The notes beneath the pieces were generated by a model that worked only from the letters and a program-made list of their open reading frames with translations, was not told where the DNA came from and ran no database searches. Position numbers and translations under genes: made by a program. A DNA stretch of 64,000 nucleotides from Moraxellaceae bacterium (lineage in GTDB: Bacteria; Pseudomonadota; Gammaproteobacteria; Pseudomonadales; Moraxellaceae), in contig JACKNZ010000009.1 in NCBI GenBank assembly GCA_024234595.1, positions 1-64,000 of the forward strand, read 5' to 3'. Below, in pieces: positions 9,401 through 18,225 of this stretch (position 1 is its first letter; the number at the start of each line of letters is the position of its first letter).

Positions 9401-9951
9401 AAACGCGTGTTTTATTATGGCTATTACCCCTGATAGCATTTTTGGTATTTGCTGCTTTTTTAATGACGCGCTTGGGTAAAGACCCTGCTGTTTTGCCATC
9501 GGCACGATTAGGTAAGCCGTTTCCAGCATTTACCGCCTCTGCTTTAAGCAAACCAAGCACCGTTACCCTCGATGACATTAAAGGACAAGTCGCTTTAGTC
9601 AATGTTTGGGCGTCGTGGTGTCCTTCGTGCAAACTAGAACATCCCACATTGACCAAACTTGCGCAACAAGGTGTGCCTATTTTTGGCCTTAATTACAAAG
9701 ATAAAGAAGCCGATGCCCTTGATTATTTGGCACGTTATGGTAATCCTTTTAGTCTTATTTTTACCGACCCTAAAGGCGATATTGGTTTAGACTTGGGGGT
9801 GACAGGCGCACCCGAAATTTTTATTGTGGATAAAGAAGCCAATATTCGTTATCACTTTGCAGGCGTACTAGACGAAAGCATTTGGCAAACACAACTTGCG
9901 CCATGTTATCAGCAATTACTGGCTGGTGGGGAGGCAAGCGCATGTCAATAA
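9397..9951 (+). CDS. ccmG: Cytochrome c biogenesis thioredoxin CcmG/DsbE
   Basis: A membrane-anchored periplasmic thioredoxin that keeps the apocytochrome c haem-binding cysteines reduced. It has an N-terminal anchor helix (about residues 5-23), then a thioredoxin fold with the active site WCPSC and the cis-Pro segment TGAPEIFIVD. Its 184 residues match the family. It overlaps ccmF by 4 nt and ccmH by 10 nt, a tightly coupled set. Confidence 0.95.
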   Translation: MKTRVLLWLLPLIAFLVFAAFLMTRLGKDPAVLPSARLGKPFPAFTASALSKPSTVTLDDIKGQVALVNVWASWCPSCKLEHPTLTKLAQQGVPIFGLNYKDKEADALDYLARYGNPFSLIFTDPKGDIGLDLGVTGAPEIFIVDKEANIRYHFAGVLDESIWQTQLAPCYQQLLAGGEASACQ

Positions 9952-10415
9952 TCAAATGCTTAACCACCTTGCTGATGCTGTTATCGCTCAATATCGCTCA
10001 TGCAGCTATCGAAGCCTATGATTTTAAAAGCGAGGCAGAAGAAAGACGTTTTCAGGCATTAACGGGCGAACTTCGTTGTCCTAAATGTCAAAACCAAAAT
10101 CTGGCTGGTTCAGATGCCCCCATTGCCAAAGACCTCAAAGACCGTACCTATCAGTTATTACAAGATGGCAAAACGGATAATGAAATCCGTCAGTATATGG
10201 TCGAACGCTATGGTGATTTTATTAGCTATAACCCCCCTGTACGCGGCACAACGTATTTGCTGTGGTTTGGGCCTTTTGCCTTGTTATTGTTGGTGGTGGC
10301 TATTTTGGTATGGCGACGAAAAAAAGCGGCAGCTCCGCCAGCCACTCAATTAGATGCTCAAGAAGCAGCCCGTTTGGCGGACTTATTAAAGCGAGACAAC
10401 CGTCATGATAAATGA
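9942..10415 (+). CDS. ccmH: Cytochrome c-type biogenesis protein CcmH
   Basis: Periplasm-facing thiol-disulfide component that hands apocytochrome c to CcmF. The start is the ATG at 9942 (MSIIKCLTTLL), preceded by GGGGAGG inside ccmG. A signal peptide covers about residues 1-22 (ending AHA). The redox motif LRCPKCQNQ, the three-helix domain (DLKDRTYQLL, YGDFISYNPP) and one C-terminal membrane helix follow. At 157 residues it is the short single-domain CcmH, with the TPR part encoded separately as ccmI. Confidence 0.95.
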   Translation: MSIIKCLTTLLMLLSLNIAHAAIEAYDFKSEAEERRFQALTGELRCPKCQNQNLAGSDAPIAKDLKDRTYQLLQDGKTDNEIRQYMVERYGDFISYNPPVRGTTYLLWFGPFALLLLVVAILVWRRKKAAAPPATQLDAQEAARLADLLKRDNRHDK

Positions 10416-11679
10416 AATTTCTCTCGTTTTTATGGTCAGTGCTGTAGCCTTTTTGTTGCTGATTGCCGTTGCTTTTGTGTGGCCGTTATTACGCGCTGAG
10501 CAGCAACACAGCAGCTCTTTGCTACAACTTAATATCAGTGTTTTTAAAGAGCGTTTACAAGAGTTAGAGCAAGATTATGCTCAAGCTAAAATTGATAAAG
10601 AGACCTTTGATGCCCTTAAAATTGAGCTAGAAAGACAGTTGCTATCCTTGTCAGATAGCGAGCAAATTGTTTCATCAAAAAAAATATCTAAAACAAGTGC
10701 TGTTTTCTTATTTTTGTTAATTATCATTGGTGCGCTGATAAGTTATCGAATCTTAGCCTATCAGCCAACATTATGGCATTGGTGGCAAGTCAAAACTCAA
10801 ACAGAACCACTGATAGATGATTTATTTGCCAATAAACAAGTGGATTCAGAGCGGCTAGCTCAACAAAATTTAGCCGATTTTGCACGCGTGTTGCAAAAAA
10901 AATTACAACAACAACCCAATAACACTGATGGTTGGTATATGTTGGCGATGGCCTATATTCAAGGTGAATTGCCTGATTTAGCCTTAGTTGCTCTTGAAAA
11001 AGCCAATCGTTTAGACCCCACACGCGATGATATTGCTTTGAGTTATGCTCAAACCTTAGTGTTTACCGAGCAAGGTCGTTTATCTGCCAAAAGTCGTGAA
11101 CTATTGATGCAAGTGTTAAACAAACATCCTGACCACGAAGGGGCGTTATTATTGATGGGGATGGGGGCTTTTAGGTCGGGTGATTATGCCAGTGCCTTAG
11201 CTTTTTTGCCCCGTCTTAAACAAGTGCATTTAGCGCGAACAGGTGACAACCAAGGCCAAGCAATAGCCGAAATTGATAAAGCGATTGCCATTGCTCAGCA
11301 GGGGGGCGAACCACAAGCAACAGCCAACACATCAGGCATTAAAGTGACGGTAAAGTTAGCAAAAGAGTTACAAAATAAACTACAAGCCAATGATGTGTTG
11401 TTTGTTTTTGCTAAAGCACTCAGTGGCCCTCCGATGCCTTTAGCGGTGGTACGGCAACGTGTTGACCGCTTTCCAATGGAAGTCACGCTTAATGATAGTC
11501 AAAGTATGATGCCCGAACTTAAATTGTCTAAATTTGAGTCGGTGGTTGTGGGCGCACGGATTAGCAAAACAGGTGCGCCACAAGGTCAATCAGGTGATTT
11601 AGAGGCCGTAGCTGTGCCAGTCACTCAACAAGGTAAATTGCAGCAAGTTGAGTTGCATATCAATCAAGTAAAGCCCTAG
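10405..11679 (+). CDS. ccmI: Cytochrome c-type biogenesis protein CcmI (TPR)
   Basis: An apocytochrome c chaperone. It has two membrane helices (about 5-25 and 95-115) around a cytoplasmic leucine-zipper-like loop (KERLQELEQDYAQAKIDKET), then periplasmic TPR repeats (about 150-290) and a C-terminal beta domain (VTVKLAKELQNKL onward) similar to the end of E. coli CcmH. It overlaps ccmH by 11 nt and ends the ccmFGHI operon. Its 424 residues are normal for separate CcmI proteins. Confidence 0.92.
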   Translation: MINEISLVFMVSAVAFLLLIAVAFVWPLLRAEQQHSSSLLQLNISVFKERLQELEQDYAQAKIDKETFDALKIELERQLLSLSDSEQIVSSKKISKTSAVFLFLLIIIGALISYRILAYQPTLWHWWQVKTQTEPLIDDLFANKQVDSERLAQQNLADFARVLQKKLQQQPNNTDGWYMLAMAYIQGELPDLALVALEKANRLDPTRDDIALSYAQTLVFTEQGRLSAKSRELLMQVLNKHPDHEGALLLMGMGAFRSGDYASALAFLPRLKQVHLARTGDNQGQAIAEIDKAIAIAQQGGEPQATANTSGIKVTVKLAKELQNKLQANDVLFVFAKALSGPPMPLAVVRQRVDRFPMEVTLNDSQSMMPELKLSKFESVVVGARISKTGAPQGQSGDLEAVAVPVTQQGKLQQVELHINQVKP

Positions 11680-11796
11680 CATGGCTCGAACAACAAAAGC
11701 AGTGGCTGGGGCTATAAAAGTACCCTGTCACTGGATGAACAAATGTAAACATTCATGCTAGAATGGCCAAAATTTTTAAAAACTGGAGCAAAATTG

Positions 11797-12453
11797 ATGA
11801 TGCGTATTATTTTATTAGGCCCACCAGGGGCAGGCAAAGGAACGCAAGCACAGGTGATTACCCAACAATTCCAAATTCCACAAATTTCAACAGGCGATAT
11901 GTTGCGTGCGGCTGTTAAAGCAGGGACTGAGTTAGGGGTTGCCGCCAAAAAAATCATGGACGCAGGTGGTTTGGTTTCAGACGAAATTATTATTGGTTTA
12001 GTCAAAGAGCGTTTAACGCAGCCTGATTGCGTTAATGGTTGTTTGTTTGATGGTTTTCCGCGCACCATTCCTCAAGCCGAAGCCTTAATGAATGCAGGTG
12101 TTGACATTAACTATGTGCTAGAGATTGCCGTACCTGATGGCGAAATCATTAGCCGTTTGTCGGGTCGTCGTGTGCATCCTAATTCTGGTCGTGTTTATCA
12201 TATTCAACACAATCCGCCTAAAGTTGAAGGCAAAGATGACGTAACAGGCGAAGACCTTGTACAACGTGATGACGATAAAGAAGAAACCATTAAAAAGCGT
12301 TTAGACATTTACCATGCTCAAACCGCACAATTGGTTGGCTTTTATCAAACATTGGCTGCTAGTGGCAATGCCAGTGCACCTAAATACGCCAAAGTTGAAG
12401 GCGTAGGCTCGGTAGAAGCGATTAGTGCTAAAGTGACTGCTGTTTTAAAATAA
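11797..12453 (+). CDS. adk: Adenylate kinase
   Basis: Interconverts ATP + AMP and 2 ADP. The start is the ATG at 11797 (MMRIILLGPPGAGKGT) with GGAG 8 nt upstream; the second Met (11800) is the usual E. coli-like start and also possible. P-loop GPPGAGKGTQ, the AMP site DGFPRTIPQA and a LID domain without the zinc cysteines (RRVHPNSGRVYH) are seen. It has its own terminator at 12467-12495 and 117 nt upstream of its own, so it is probably monocistronic. Confidence 0.97.
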   Translation: MMRIILLGPPGAGKGTQAQVITQQFQIPQISTGDMLRAAVKAGTELGVAAKKIMDAGGLVSDEIIIGLVKERLTQPDCVNGCLFDGFPRTIPQAEALMNAGVDINYVLEIAVPDGEIISRLSGRRVHPNSGRVYHIQHNPPKVEGKDDVTGEDLVQRDDDKEETIKKRLDIYHAQTAQLVGFYQTLAASGNASAPKYAKVEGVGSVEAISAKVTAVLK

Positions 12454-12466
12454 CCGCAATGCTACT

Positions 12467-12495
12467 TAAAAAGACCGTTTTTCGGTCTTTTTTGT
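12467..12495 (+). terminator. Rho-independent terminator of adk
   Basis: The stem AAGACCG / CGGTCTT with a T loop is followed by a T-run (12484-12495), 18 nt after the adk stop. Confidence 0.9.
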
Positions 12496-12540
12496 TTTGT
12501 ATGGCTGACAAAGGCTTTGTTTTTATTACAATAAAAGTTG

Positions 12541-12570
12541 TAGCCTGTATGCAGCGTAGCGTAATACAGG
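12541..12570. repeat. REP-like palindrome (TAGCCTGTATGCAGCG type), copy 1
   Basis: CCTGTAT ... ATACAGG arms enclose GCAGCGTAGC. Related copies lie at 28026, 29829 and 49066. This is a simple half copy in the adk-hemH interval. The pattern resembles REP elements spread by RAYT transposases; no RAYT gene is seen here. Confidence 0.8.
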
Positions 12571-12604
12571 AAAGACAAAAAACGCTATCAAAAAGGCAAA
12601 TTCA

Positions 12605-13648
12605 ATGAAGCCAAACTCTCCACCACCACTTGGTGTTGTTTTAGTCAATTTAGGCACACCAGATGCCCCAACACCGCAAGCGGTACGCCGTTATTTACGT
12701 CAATTTTTAAGCGATAGACGTGTTATCGAAATACCACCCATCTTATGGAAAATTATTCTCAACCTGTTTATTTTGCCGTTTAGACCCAAACGTGTTGCCA
12801 AGTTATACGCCAGTATTTGGCAGCAAGACTCTCCAATGCGGGCTATTTTGCTGGAGCAAGCTAAGGGCTTACAGGGACTGATTGCTGGGTATTTACCTAC
12901 CCAGACTAAAGTCAGAGCAGCGATGACTTATGGTAATCCAAGTGTTGACTCGGTATTAACTCAACTGCGAGCCGAAGGGGTAGAGCACATAGTTGTGTTA
13001 CCGTTGTTTCCACAATTTTCGGCGACTTCCAGCGCACCTGTATATGATGCCGTACAACGCTGGACTGCCACTCAGCGTAATTTGCCGAGTATTAGTATTA
13101 TCAAAGATTATTTTGCGCATCCGAGTTATATCAATGCCATGGTAGCGAGTATTCGTGATTTTAGAGCTAGGCATGGCAGCGCACAAAAATTACTGATGTC
13201 TTTTCATGGCATTCCTCAACCTTATGCCGACAAAGGTGACCCTTACCCCAAGCGGTGTCGTTGTACTGCTGCACAAATTGCTCAAGCCTTAGGCTTAAAA
13301 GAAGATGAGTGGGCGATTAGTTTTCAATCACGGTTTGGCAAACAAGAGTGGGTAAAACCCTATACTGATAAATTGCTTGAACAATGGGCGCAATCTGGCG
13401 TAGAGTCGGTACAAATTGTTTCTCCTGCTTTTTCGGCAGACTGTTTAGAAACCTTAGAAGAATTAGCAGAAGAAAACAAAGAAACCTTTTTGCATGCAGG
13501 GGGCAAACACTATGCCTATATTCCTGCTTTGAATACTCGGCCAGATCACATACAACTGATGGCTGAATTGGTGACTCCACATCTAAAAGCTTATTGGCAA
13601 AATATGCCCTATTATTCAGAAGGGATGACGATACGTGAGTACAGATAA
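12605..13648 (+). CDS. hemH: Ferrochelatase
   Basis: Inserts Fe2+ into protoporphyrin IX as the last step of haem synthesis. Conserved pieces: VVLVNLGTPDAPT at the N-terminus, the active-site His in LLMSFHGIPQPYADKGDPY and the Glu-rich helix after FSADCLETLEELAEE. Its 347 residues fit the family. The gene overlaps the next one by 14 nt. Haem supply is consistent with the ccm genes nearby, although the two groups are separated by adk. Confidence 0.96.
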   Translation: MKPNSPPPLGVVLVNLGTPDAPTPQAVRRYLRQFLSDRRVIEIPPILWKIILNLFILPFRPKRVAKLYASIWQQDSPMRAILLEQAKGLQGLIAGYLPTQTKVRAAMTYGNPSVDSVLTQLRAEGVEHIVVLPLFPQFSATSSAPVYDAVQRWTATQRNLPSISIIKDYFAHPSYINAMVASIRDFRARHGSAQKLLMSFHGIPQPYADKGDPYPKRCRCTAAQIAQALGLKEDEWAISFQSRFGKQEWVKPYTDKLLEQWAQSGVESVQIVSPAFSADCLETLEELAEENKETFLHAGGKHYAYIPALNTRPDHIQLMAELVTPHLKAYWQNMPYYSEGMTIREYR

Positions 13649-14309
13649 ACAATCTTTGTTTGCTGATTCGTGGGATGACCTCGAAAAAACACTTAAACAA
13701 AAAGCACGATTGGCTCTACATCGTTTTGAGCAAACACGACAAAAAGTTGACCAAACGGTGGCGCAAGTGCGTGCCATAAGCCAAGATACTGCCAAAGAAG
13801 CGGCAACGATGGCTATCCGTGAGGCAAAAATCGCGTTTAATACTGCCAAAAACGAAGTGATGCGTATTAACGTTGAACATAGTATTAACGATATTCGCCA
13901 ACAGGCCGAAACTCGCTTGCAACAGTTTACCGAGTCATTGGAGCAGCGACGTGAGCAAGAAATTGCTAAAAATGTTGAAGCCTTGCGGCGACGTTTGATG
14001 CAACGTGATGAAGATAGAATTGCTGCCAAACGAGTTAAAGAAGCAGGAAAAGTAGAAGCGCGAGTAGAAAAACTACTCAATCGTTTGGAAACGATTGAGC
14101 AAAAAACAGAGGATACCGCTGCTGCCAGTGCTGCCTTGCAATTAGGTTTGCAGGTCAGCAAACAAGTTGGCGTGGGCAAATTAGCTCGAAAAGCGGCACG
14201 TCAGGCCGACGAATTAAGTAGCGAAGTCAACAAAACCTTGCGCGAAGTGTTGCCACGGCAAAAAAATACTAAACAGTGGGATACTAAGTTTCCTGAAGAT
14301 GAGGAGTAA
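13635..14309 (+). CDS. Coiled-coil protein of unknown function
   Basis: 224 residues, almost entirely charged alpha-helix (Arg, Lys, Glu, Gln, Ala) with heptad-like spacing from about residue 15 to 160, and no signal peptide or membrane segment. It starts with GTG at 13635 inside the end of hemH, with AGAAGGGA upstream, and so is probably coupled to hemH. Family not recognised. A cytoplasmic structural or scaffold role is possible but unproven. It ends 3 nt before the convergent mobA stop. Confidence 0.7.
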   Translation: MSTDKQSLFADSWDDLEKTLKQKARLALHRFEQTRQKVDQTVAQVRAISQDTAKEAATMAIREAKIAFNTAKNEVMRINVEHSINDIRQQAETRLQQFTESLEQRREQEIAKNVEALRRRLMQRDEDRIAAKRVKEAGKVEARVEKLLNRLETIEQKTEDTAAASAALQLGLQVSKQVGVGKLARKAARQADELSSEVNKTLREVLPRQKNTKQWDTKFPEDEE

Positions 14310-14312
14310 GTC

Positions 14313-14858
14313 CTAAGTTAAGCTATTCACATTCAAAAACATCTCTTTATCATCAAAATTCACCACTTGATGTGGGTGGCGCATAAGCCACTTATAGACG
14401 GAGCTAAAGCCTTGCGCCACTTGTTGCTCAATATCTTGCGCCAAGCTCTTATGAACTAACATCAATAACGGTTGTAAATGTTCGCCATCGTGAGCCACTG
14501 CAATCAAATTATCATCTATTTGCTGCCATAGTGTTAACGCGACATCCACAGGCAAACAAGGCATATCACAGGCACTCACCACCACCCAATCGTGTTGACA
14601 AAGCGGTAAAGCGGCAGCAATACCCGCCAACGGCCCTGCAAAATTGGGAGTATTATCGCTCACGACTCGCCCATAATGTGCGTAAACGTCTAAATTACGA
14701 TTACAGCTAATCACCACATCGTTTTGGGGTAAATTTTTTAGGACATGACTAATTAGCGTTTGGCCTTGCCATAATACTAAGCCCTTATCGTTGCCATTCA
14801 TGCGAGTTGCTCGGCCACCTGCCAAAACTAAGGTCGAAAAAATCGGAGTTTGGTACAT
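14313..14858 (-). CDS. mobA: Molybdenum cofactor guanylyltransferase MobA
   Basis: Attaches GMP to molybdopterin to form the Mo-bis-MGD cofactor. The nucleotidyltransferase signature LAGGRATRMNGNDKGL is at residues 12-27, and the later AGPLAGI and VSACDMPCLP (metal-binding Asp) are typical. 181 residues. It is convergent with the coiled-coil gene and divergent from tsaB, so transcribed alone. No molybdoenzyme is in the window. Confidence 0.92.
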   Translation of the reverse strand: MYQTPIFSTLVLAGGRATRMNGNDKGLVLWQGQTLISHVLKNLPQNDVVISCNRNLDVYAHYGRVVSDNTPNFAGPLAGIAAALPLCQHDWVVVSACDMPCLPVDVALTLWQQIDDNLIAVAHDGEHLQPLLMLVHKSLAQDIEQQVAQGFSSVYKWLMRHPHQVVNFDDKEMFLNVNSLT

Positions 14859-14935
14859 TTTTTATCTAAAACCTCATTGCATCCTCTAGCTGATATGCGT
14901 ATAAAGCCCAAGTTATTTTCTCAACCGTGACCATT

Positions 14936-15619
14936 ATGCCTATATTAGCCCTTGAAACAGCCACCGAAGCCTGTTCGGTGGCCATTTATTTAGATAATGG
15001 CGACATTATTAGCCGTTTTCAACATCTACCACGTTTGCAAACGCAATTACTATTGCCAATGGTTGATGAGTTATTAGCAGAGGCACAGCTAAAACCTGCT
15101 GCACTAAATGCCATTGCCTATAGCCGAGGGCCAGGTTCGTTTACAGGGGTGCGTATTGCTGCTGCAACCGCGCAAGGATTGGCTTTTGGTTGGGACTTGC
15201 CCGTATTAGCGATTTCTAGTCTGCAAACTTTGGCGCAAAGTGCCTATCGTATTTTGGCGTGTCAGCAGGTGATTAGCGTGTTTGATGCACGCATGAACGA
15301 AGTGTATTTAGGGGCATATGCGCTACAAAATGGCCTCATGCAGCCAGTCATAGAGGAAGTGGTTTGCTCACCACAGAATATACCCCAAATACCCACTCAG
15401 TCATGGGCGTTAATCGGTGATGGTGCAAAATATGCAACCGATATTCAAGCGCAAGTATCCACGATAGGCGTCACAAACAGCGATTTTTATCCTCATGCTT
15501 ACGATGTGGCAGTATTGGCACAGCACGCATGGCAACAGGGCTTAGCGCAAGCCCCCGAATTAGCTTTACCTATTTATTTACGCGATAATGTGTGGCAAAA
15601 GCTGCCCAATAAGCAATAA
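14936..15619 (+). CDS. tsaB: tRNA t6A biosynthesis protein TsaB
   Basis: Partner of TsaD and TsaE in making N6-threonylcarbamoyladenosine at A37 of ANN-decoding tRNAs. The ASKHA-fold start MPILALETATEACSVAIYL and YSRGPGSFTGVRI are diagnostic. I chose the ATG at 14936; a GTG at 14927 in the same frame would add three residues, and neither has a clear ribosome site. 227 residues. It lies 17 nt before uppP. Confidence 0.94.
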   Translation: MPILALETATEACSVAIYLDNGDIISRFQHLPRLQTQLLLPMVDELLAEAQLKPAALNAIAYSRGPGSFTGVRIAAATAQGLAFGWDLPVLAISSLQTLAQSAYRILACQQVISVFDARMNEVYLGAYALQNGLMQPVIEEVVCSPQNIPQIPTQSWALIGDGAKYATDIQAQVSTIGVTNSDFYPHAYDVAVLAQHAWQQGLAQAPELALPIYLRDNVWQKLPNKQ

Positions 15620-15636
15620 TTTTTTGGAGAAAACTG

Positions 15637-16464
15637 ATGGATTTATGGCTATTGATTCAAGCCTTTATTATGGGGTTGGTCGAAGGGATTACCGAGTTTT
15701 TACCCATTTCGAGTACAGGTCATTTAATTATTACCGCCGCTTTATTAGACTTTTGGACAAAAGAAAAGCGTGATGTGTTTGAGGTTGCCATTCAATTGGG
15801 TGCGATTTTGTCGGTTTGTTATGAATATCGTGAGCGTTTATTTAAGGTAATTACAGGCTTATTGCAAAATAAACCCGAAGCATGGCGATTTAGTATCAAT
15901 GTCGCGGTCGCTTTTTTGCCAGCAGCGATTTTAGGATTTTTAACTATTCACGCCATTAAAGAACATTTGTTTAATGCTGTCACCGTTGCTATTGCCTTAA
16001 TTGTGGGTGGTGTGATTATTTTGTGGGCAGAAAAACGTGAGCATACCATTCGTATCCATGAAGTGGATGATATGACCGCCAGTGATGCTTTCAAAGTAGG
16101 GTTAGCGCAGTGTGCAGCTCTTATTCCGGGAACATCACGTTCGGGGGCAACCATTATTGGTGGCTTGTTATTTGGTTTATCTCGCAAAGTTGCTGCTGAG
16201 TTTTCGTTTTTCTTGGCTATCCCAACCATGTTTGCTGCGACCTTTTATGATGTGTATAAAAATCGTGATGTGTTTGAAATGGCCGATATGCCTGTTTTTG
16301 CGGTTGGTTTTGTGGTGTCGTTTGTGTCGGCTTTATTGGTAATTCGTGCCTTAATGCGCTATATCTCTAAGCATGATTTTACAATTTTTGCTTATTACCG
16401 TATTGTGTTTGGCCTATTTATTTTGGCCACCGCGGGTTTGGGTCTGATTACATGGTCACACTAA
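15637..16464 (+). CDS. uppP: Undecaprenyl-diphosphatase UppP/BacA
   Basis: Integral membrane phosphatase that recycles undecaprenyl pyrophosphate to the monophosphate for peptidoglycan and LPS synthesis. Both signatures are present: EGITEFLPISSTGHLII near the N-terminus and PGTSRSGATI in the middle. 275 residues with about eight hydrophobic helices. The ribosome site GGAG precedes the ATG. The stop codon is directly followed by the rsmJ GTG. Confidence 0.96.
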   Translation: MDLWLLIQAFIMGLVEGITEFLPISSTGHLIITAALLDFWTKEKRDVFEVAIQLGAILSVCYEYRERLFKVITGLLQNKPEAWRFSINVAVAFLPAAILGFLTIHAIKEHLFNAVTVAIALIVGGVIILWAEKREHTIRIHEVDDMTASDAFKVGLAQCAALIPGTSRSGATIIGGLLFGLSRKVAAEFSFFLAIPTMFAATFYDVYKNRDVFEMADMPVFAVGFVVSFVSALLVIRALMRYISKHDFTIFAYYRIVFGLFILATAGLGLITWSH

Positions 16465-17244
16465 GTGTTTATTTTGTATTTAGCTGACTATCACCAACAA
16501 GCCCAACAATTAGCCTTAACACTCGGTGTTGAGGCTTTTTTATTGGCCAATACCGAGCGCAAAACATTATTGTCGTGGGCAAAGCAAGGTGAATTAGCGA
16601 TTTTGTTGGCAGGGCAAGTGGCCTTGCAACCGTTAAGCAAACCGTTGCCTAAGCCTGTAATGGTCGATTGGGCAAACAAAACCTTGTTGTGGCGGTTACA
16701 ACATGGTGGCGGTAGGGGCGAGTTATTGGCAAAGGCGTGTGGGCTTAAAAAAGACTATTTACCTAAGATAATTGATGCCACGGCAGGTTTTGGCCGCGAT
16801 AGTTTGTTATTGGCTTCGTTAGGTTGTCAGGTGCAGTTAGTTGAACGTTCACCATTGGTAGCGGCTATGTTAGTGGACGGTTGGCAACGTGTAGCGCAAG
16901 AGCCTTTTTTGCACACTATTTTGCCCAGAATGCGTTTGCATCATGGCCATGCCGTTGAGTTTTTACAAGGTTTATCAGCTGCTGATTATCCTGATGTGGT
17001 GTATTTAGACCCAATGTTCCCCGACCGACATAACAGTGCTAAAGTTAAGCAAGATATGCAAAGTTTTCATGTGGCGGTGGGTGCTGATGATGATGCCGAT
17101 GCCTTGTTAGCTCCAGCATTGGCTGTTGCTCAAAAAAGAGTAGTGGTAAAACGACCACGCCATGCACAACCTTTAGCTGGGCAAAAGCCTTCGTTAGTGT
17201 ATGAAGGCGAGAGTAGTCGGTTTGATGTTTATTTACTTGCATAA
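16465..17244 (+). CDS. rsmJ: 16S rRNA m2G1516 methyltransferase RsmJ
   Basis: SAM-dependent methyltransferase acting on 16S rRNA G1516. Diagnostic segments: HGGGRGELLAKACGLK, the SAM-binding IIDATAGFGRDSLLLASLGC, YLDPMFPDRHNSAKVK and VVVKRPRHAQPLAG. The start is a GTG immediately after the uppP stop, with no Shine-Dalgarno of its own, so translation presumably continues from uppP by reinitiation. 259 residues. Confidence 0.92.
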   Translation: MFILYLADYHQQAQQLALTLGVEAFLLANTERKTLLSWAKQGELAILLAGQVALQPLSKPLPKPVMVDWANKTLLWRLQHGGGRGELLAKACGLKKDYLPKIIDATAGFGRDSLLLASLGCQVQLVERSPLVAAMLVDGWQRVAQEPFLHTILPRMRLHHGHAVEFLQGLSAADYPDVVYLDPMFPDRHNSAKVKQDMQSFHVAVGADDDADALLAPALAVAQKRVVVKRPRHAQPLAGQKPSLVYEGESSRFDVYLLA

Positions 17245-17297
17245 TCAAAGTTGCTAATAGATAGTATTAGTCAAATATTCATTTTTGAGATTAACTT

Positions 17298-17552
17298 ATG
17301 TATGCTTTGCGTCAAGTTTATGATAATCCGCAGGATTTTATTCCTGTTCCCGAAACGATTAAAAATCATCGTATTGAAGTCATTTTTATGGTACTAGATG
17401 ATGATGTAACTGAGTTTGAAACTAAATCTCAAGCCAGTTCCAATCCTATTTTAGACTTTGCTGGCTGTTGGAATGATATGCCGCAGAATGCAGAGTCATT
17501 TGAAGCGGATATTTATGCTCGCAGACAATCGGCTAATAGGCGGCAAGATTAA
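17298..17552 (+). CDS. Putative antitoxin of a PIN-toxin pair
   Basis: 84 residues, acidic at the C-terminus. The N-terminal half (IPVPETIKNHRIEVIFMVLDDD) resembles the small beta-rich DNA-binding part of VapB/AbrB-like antitoxins, and the C-terminal half is the likely toxin-binding tail. It sits 2 nt before the PIN-domain gene, the standard antitoxin-toxin order. Assignment rests mainly on this context; the exact antitoxin family is not recognised. Confidence 0.65.
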   Translation: MYALRQVYDNPQDFIPVPETIKNHRIEVIFMVLDDDVTEFETKSQASSNPILDFAGCWNDMPQNAESFEADIYARRQSANRRQD

Positions 17553-17554
17553 AT

Positions 17555-17959
17555 ATGAAGCAATTATTGATAGATACGGATATTTTATCTCGATTTTTTA
17601 GAGGAGATACTCAGGTAGTTAAGGCAATGGGGCGTTACTTGAGTATTCACCAGACATTGCATATCAGTATTATTTCACAATACGAAATTTTGAGTGGTTT
17701 GTATCATAAAGATGCTCAACAACAGTTAAACCGATTTTTGGCATTTCTGCCAACGGTGACAATTTTACCATTAACGGATTTAGCCATCGAAAAGTCGGCA
17801 CAATGCTATGCTCAAACCCGAAAGTTAGGGACACCAGTCGATGATATGGATTTGCTTATTGCAGGCATTGCTTTAGCCAATAATATGGGCGTATGCACCC
17901 ACAATACAGCGCACTTTAGTAAAATTTCTTCTTTATATTTAGAAGATTGGACAATTTAA
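17555..17959 (+). CDS. vapC: PIN-domain ribonuclease toxin (VapC-like)
   Basis: 134 residues with the PIN acidic set visible: D7 (LLIDTDILSRFFRG), E44 (IISQYEILSG) and D96/D97/D99 in TPVDDMDLLIAG. VapC toxins are Mg2+-dependent RNases that usually cut tRNA or rRNA and are held by the upstream antitoxin. The pair is inserted between rsmJ and a convergent DUF3565 gene. Nothing in the sequence shows the RNA target. Confidence 0.88.
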   Translation: MKQLLIDTDILSRFFRGDTQVVKAMGRYLSIHQTLHISIISQYEILSGLYHKDAQQQLNRFLAFLPTVTILPLTDLAIEKSAQCYAQTRKLGTPVDDMDLLIAGIALANNMGVCTHNTAHFSKISSLYLEDWTI

Positions 17960-17960
17960 T

Positions 17961-18167
17961 TTACTCCCAATCCCTAGGCGCACCTTCATCACATTTTTTA
18001 CAATTTAACAAATAGCCCAGCATCGATTGACGGCCTTCGACAGTAATCACCCAAGGCCGTTCAGTCCACGGTGGATTATGACGCGTATGTTGATTGTGAC
18101 CACAAGCCAATTCTGCCACCCAATGATTTTCTTCATCTAAATGAAAGCCAACAATCGCTTGCTGCAT
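17961..18167 (-). CDS. DUF3565 small cysteine-containing protein
   Basis: The start chosen is the ATG at 18167 (MQQAIVGFHLDEENHW), because GGGAG lies 6 nt upstream; a longer frame to 18293 reads through an intergenic repeat. 68 residues. The family signature includes WVAELACGHNQHTRHNPPW and the paired cysteines CKKC, suggesting a small metal-binding protein. The function of DUF3565 proteins is not established. Confidence 0.8.
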   Translation of the reverse strand: MQQAIVGFHLDEENHWVAELACGHNQHTRHNPPWTERPWVITVEGRQSMLGYLLNCKKCDEGAPRDWE

Positions 18168-18190
18168 AGTAGCTCCCATGAGCAATAATT

Positions 18191-18223
18191 CCCTCTCCCA
18201 GTGGGAGAGGGTTAGGGTGAGGG
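18191..18223. repeat. CCCTC-type intergenic palindrome
   Basis: CCCTCTCCCAGTGGGAGAGG followed by GTTAGGGTGAGGG. The same family occurs at 1285-1350, 43034, 43100, 49174 and 51099. It is a common intergenic repeat of gammaproteobacteria and lies here between plsB and the DUF3565 gene. Confidence 0.8.
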
Positions 18224-18225
18224 CT

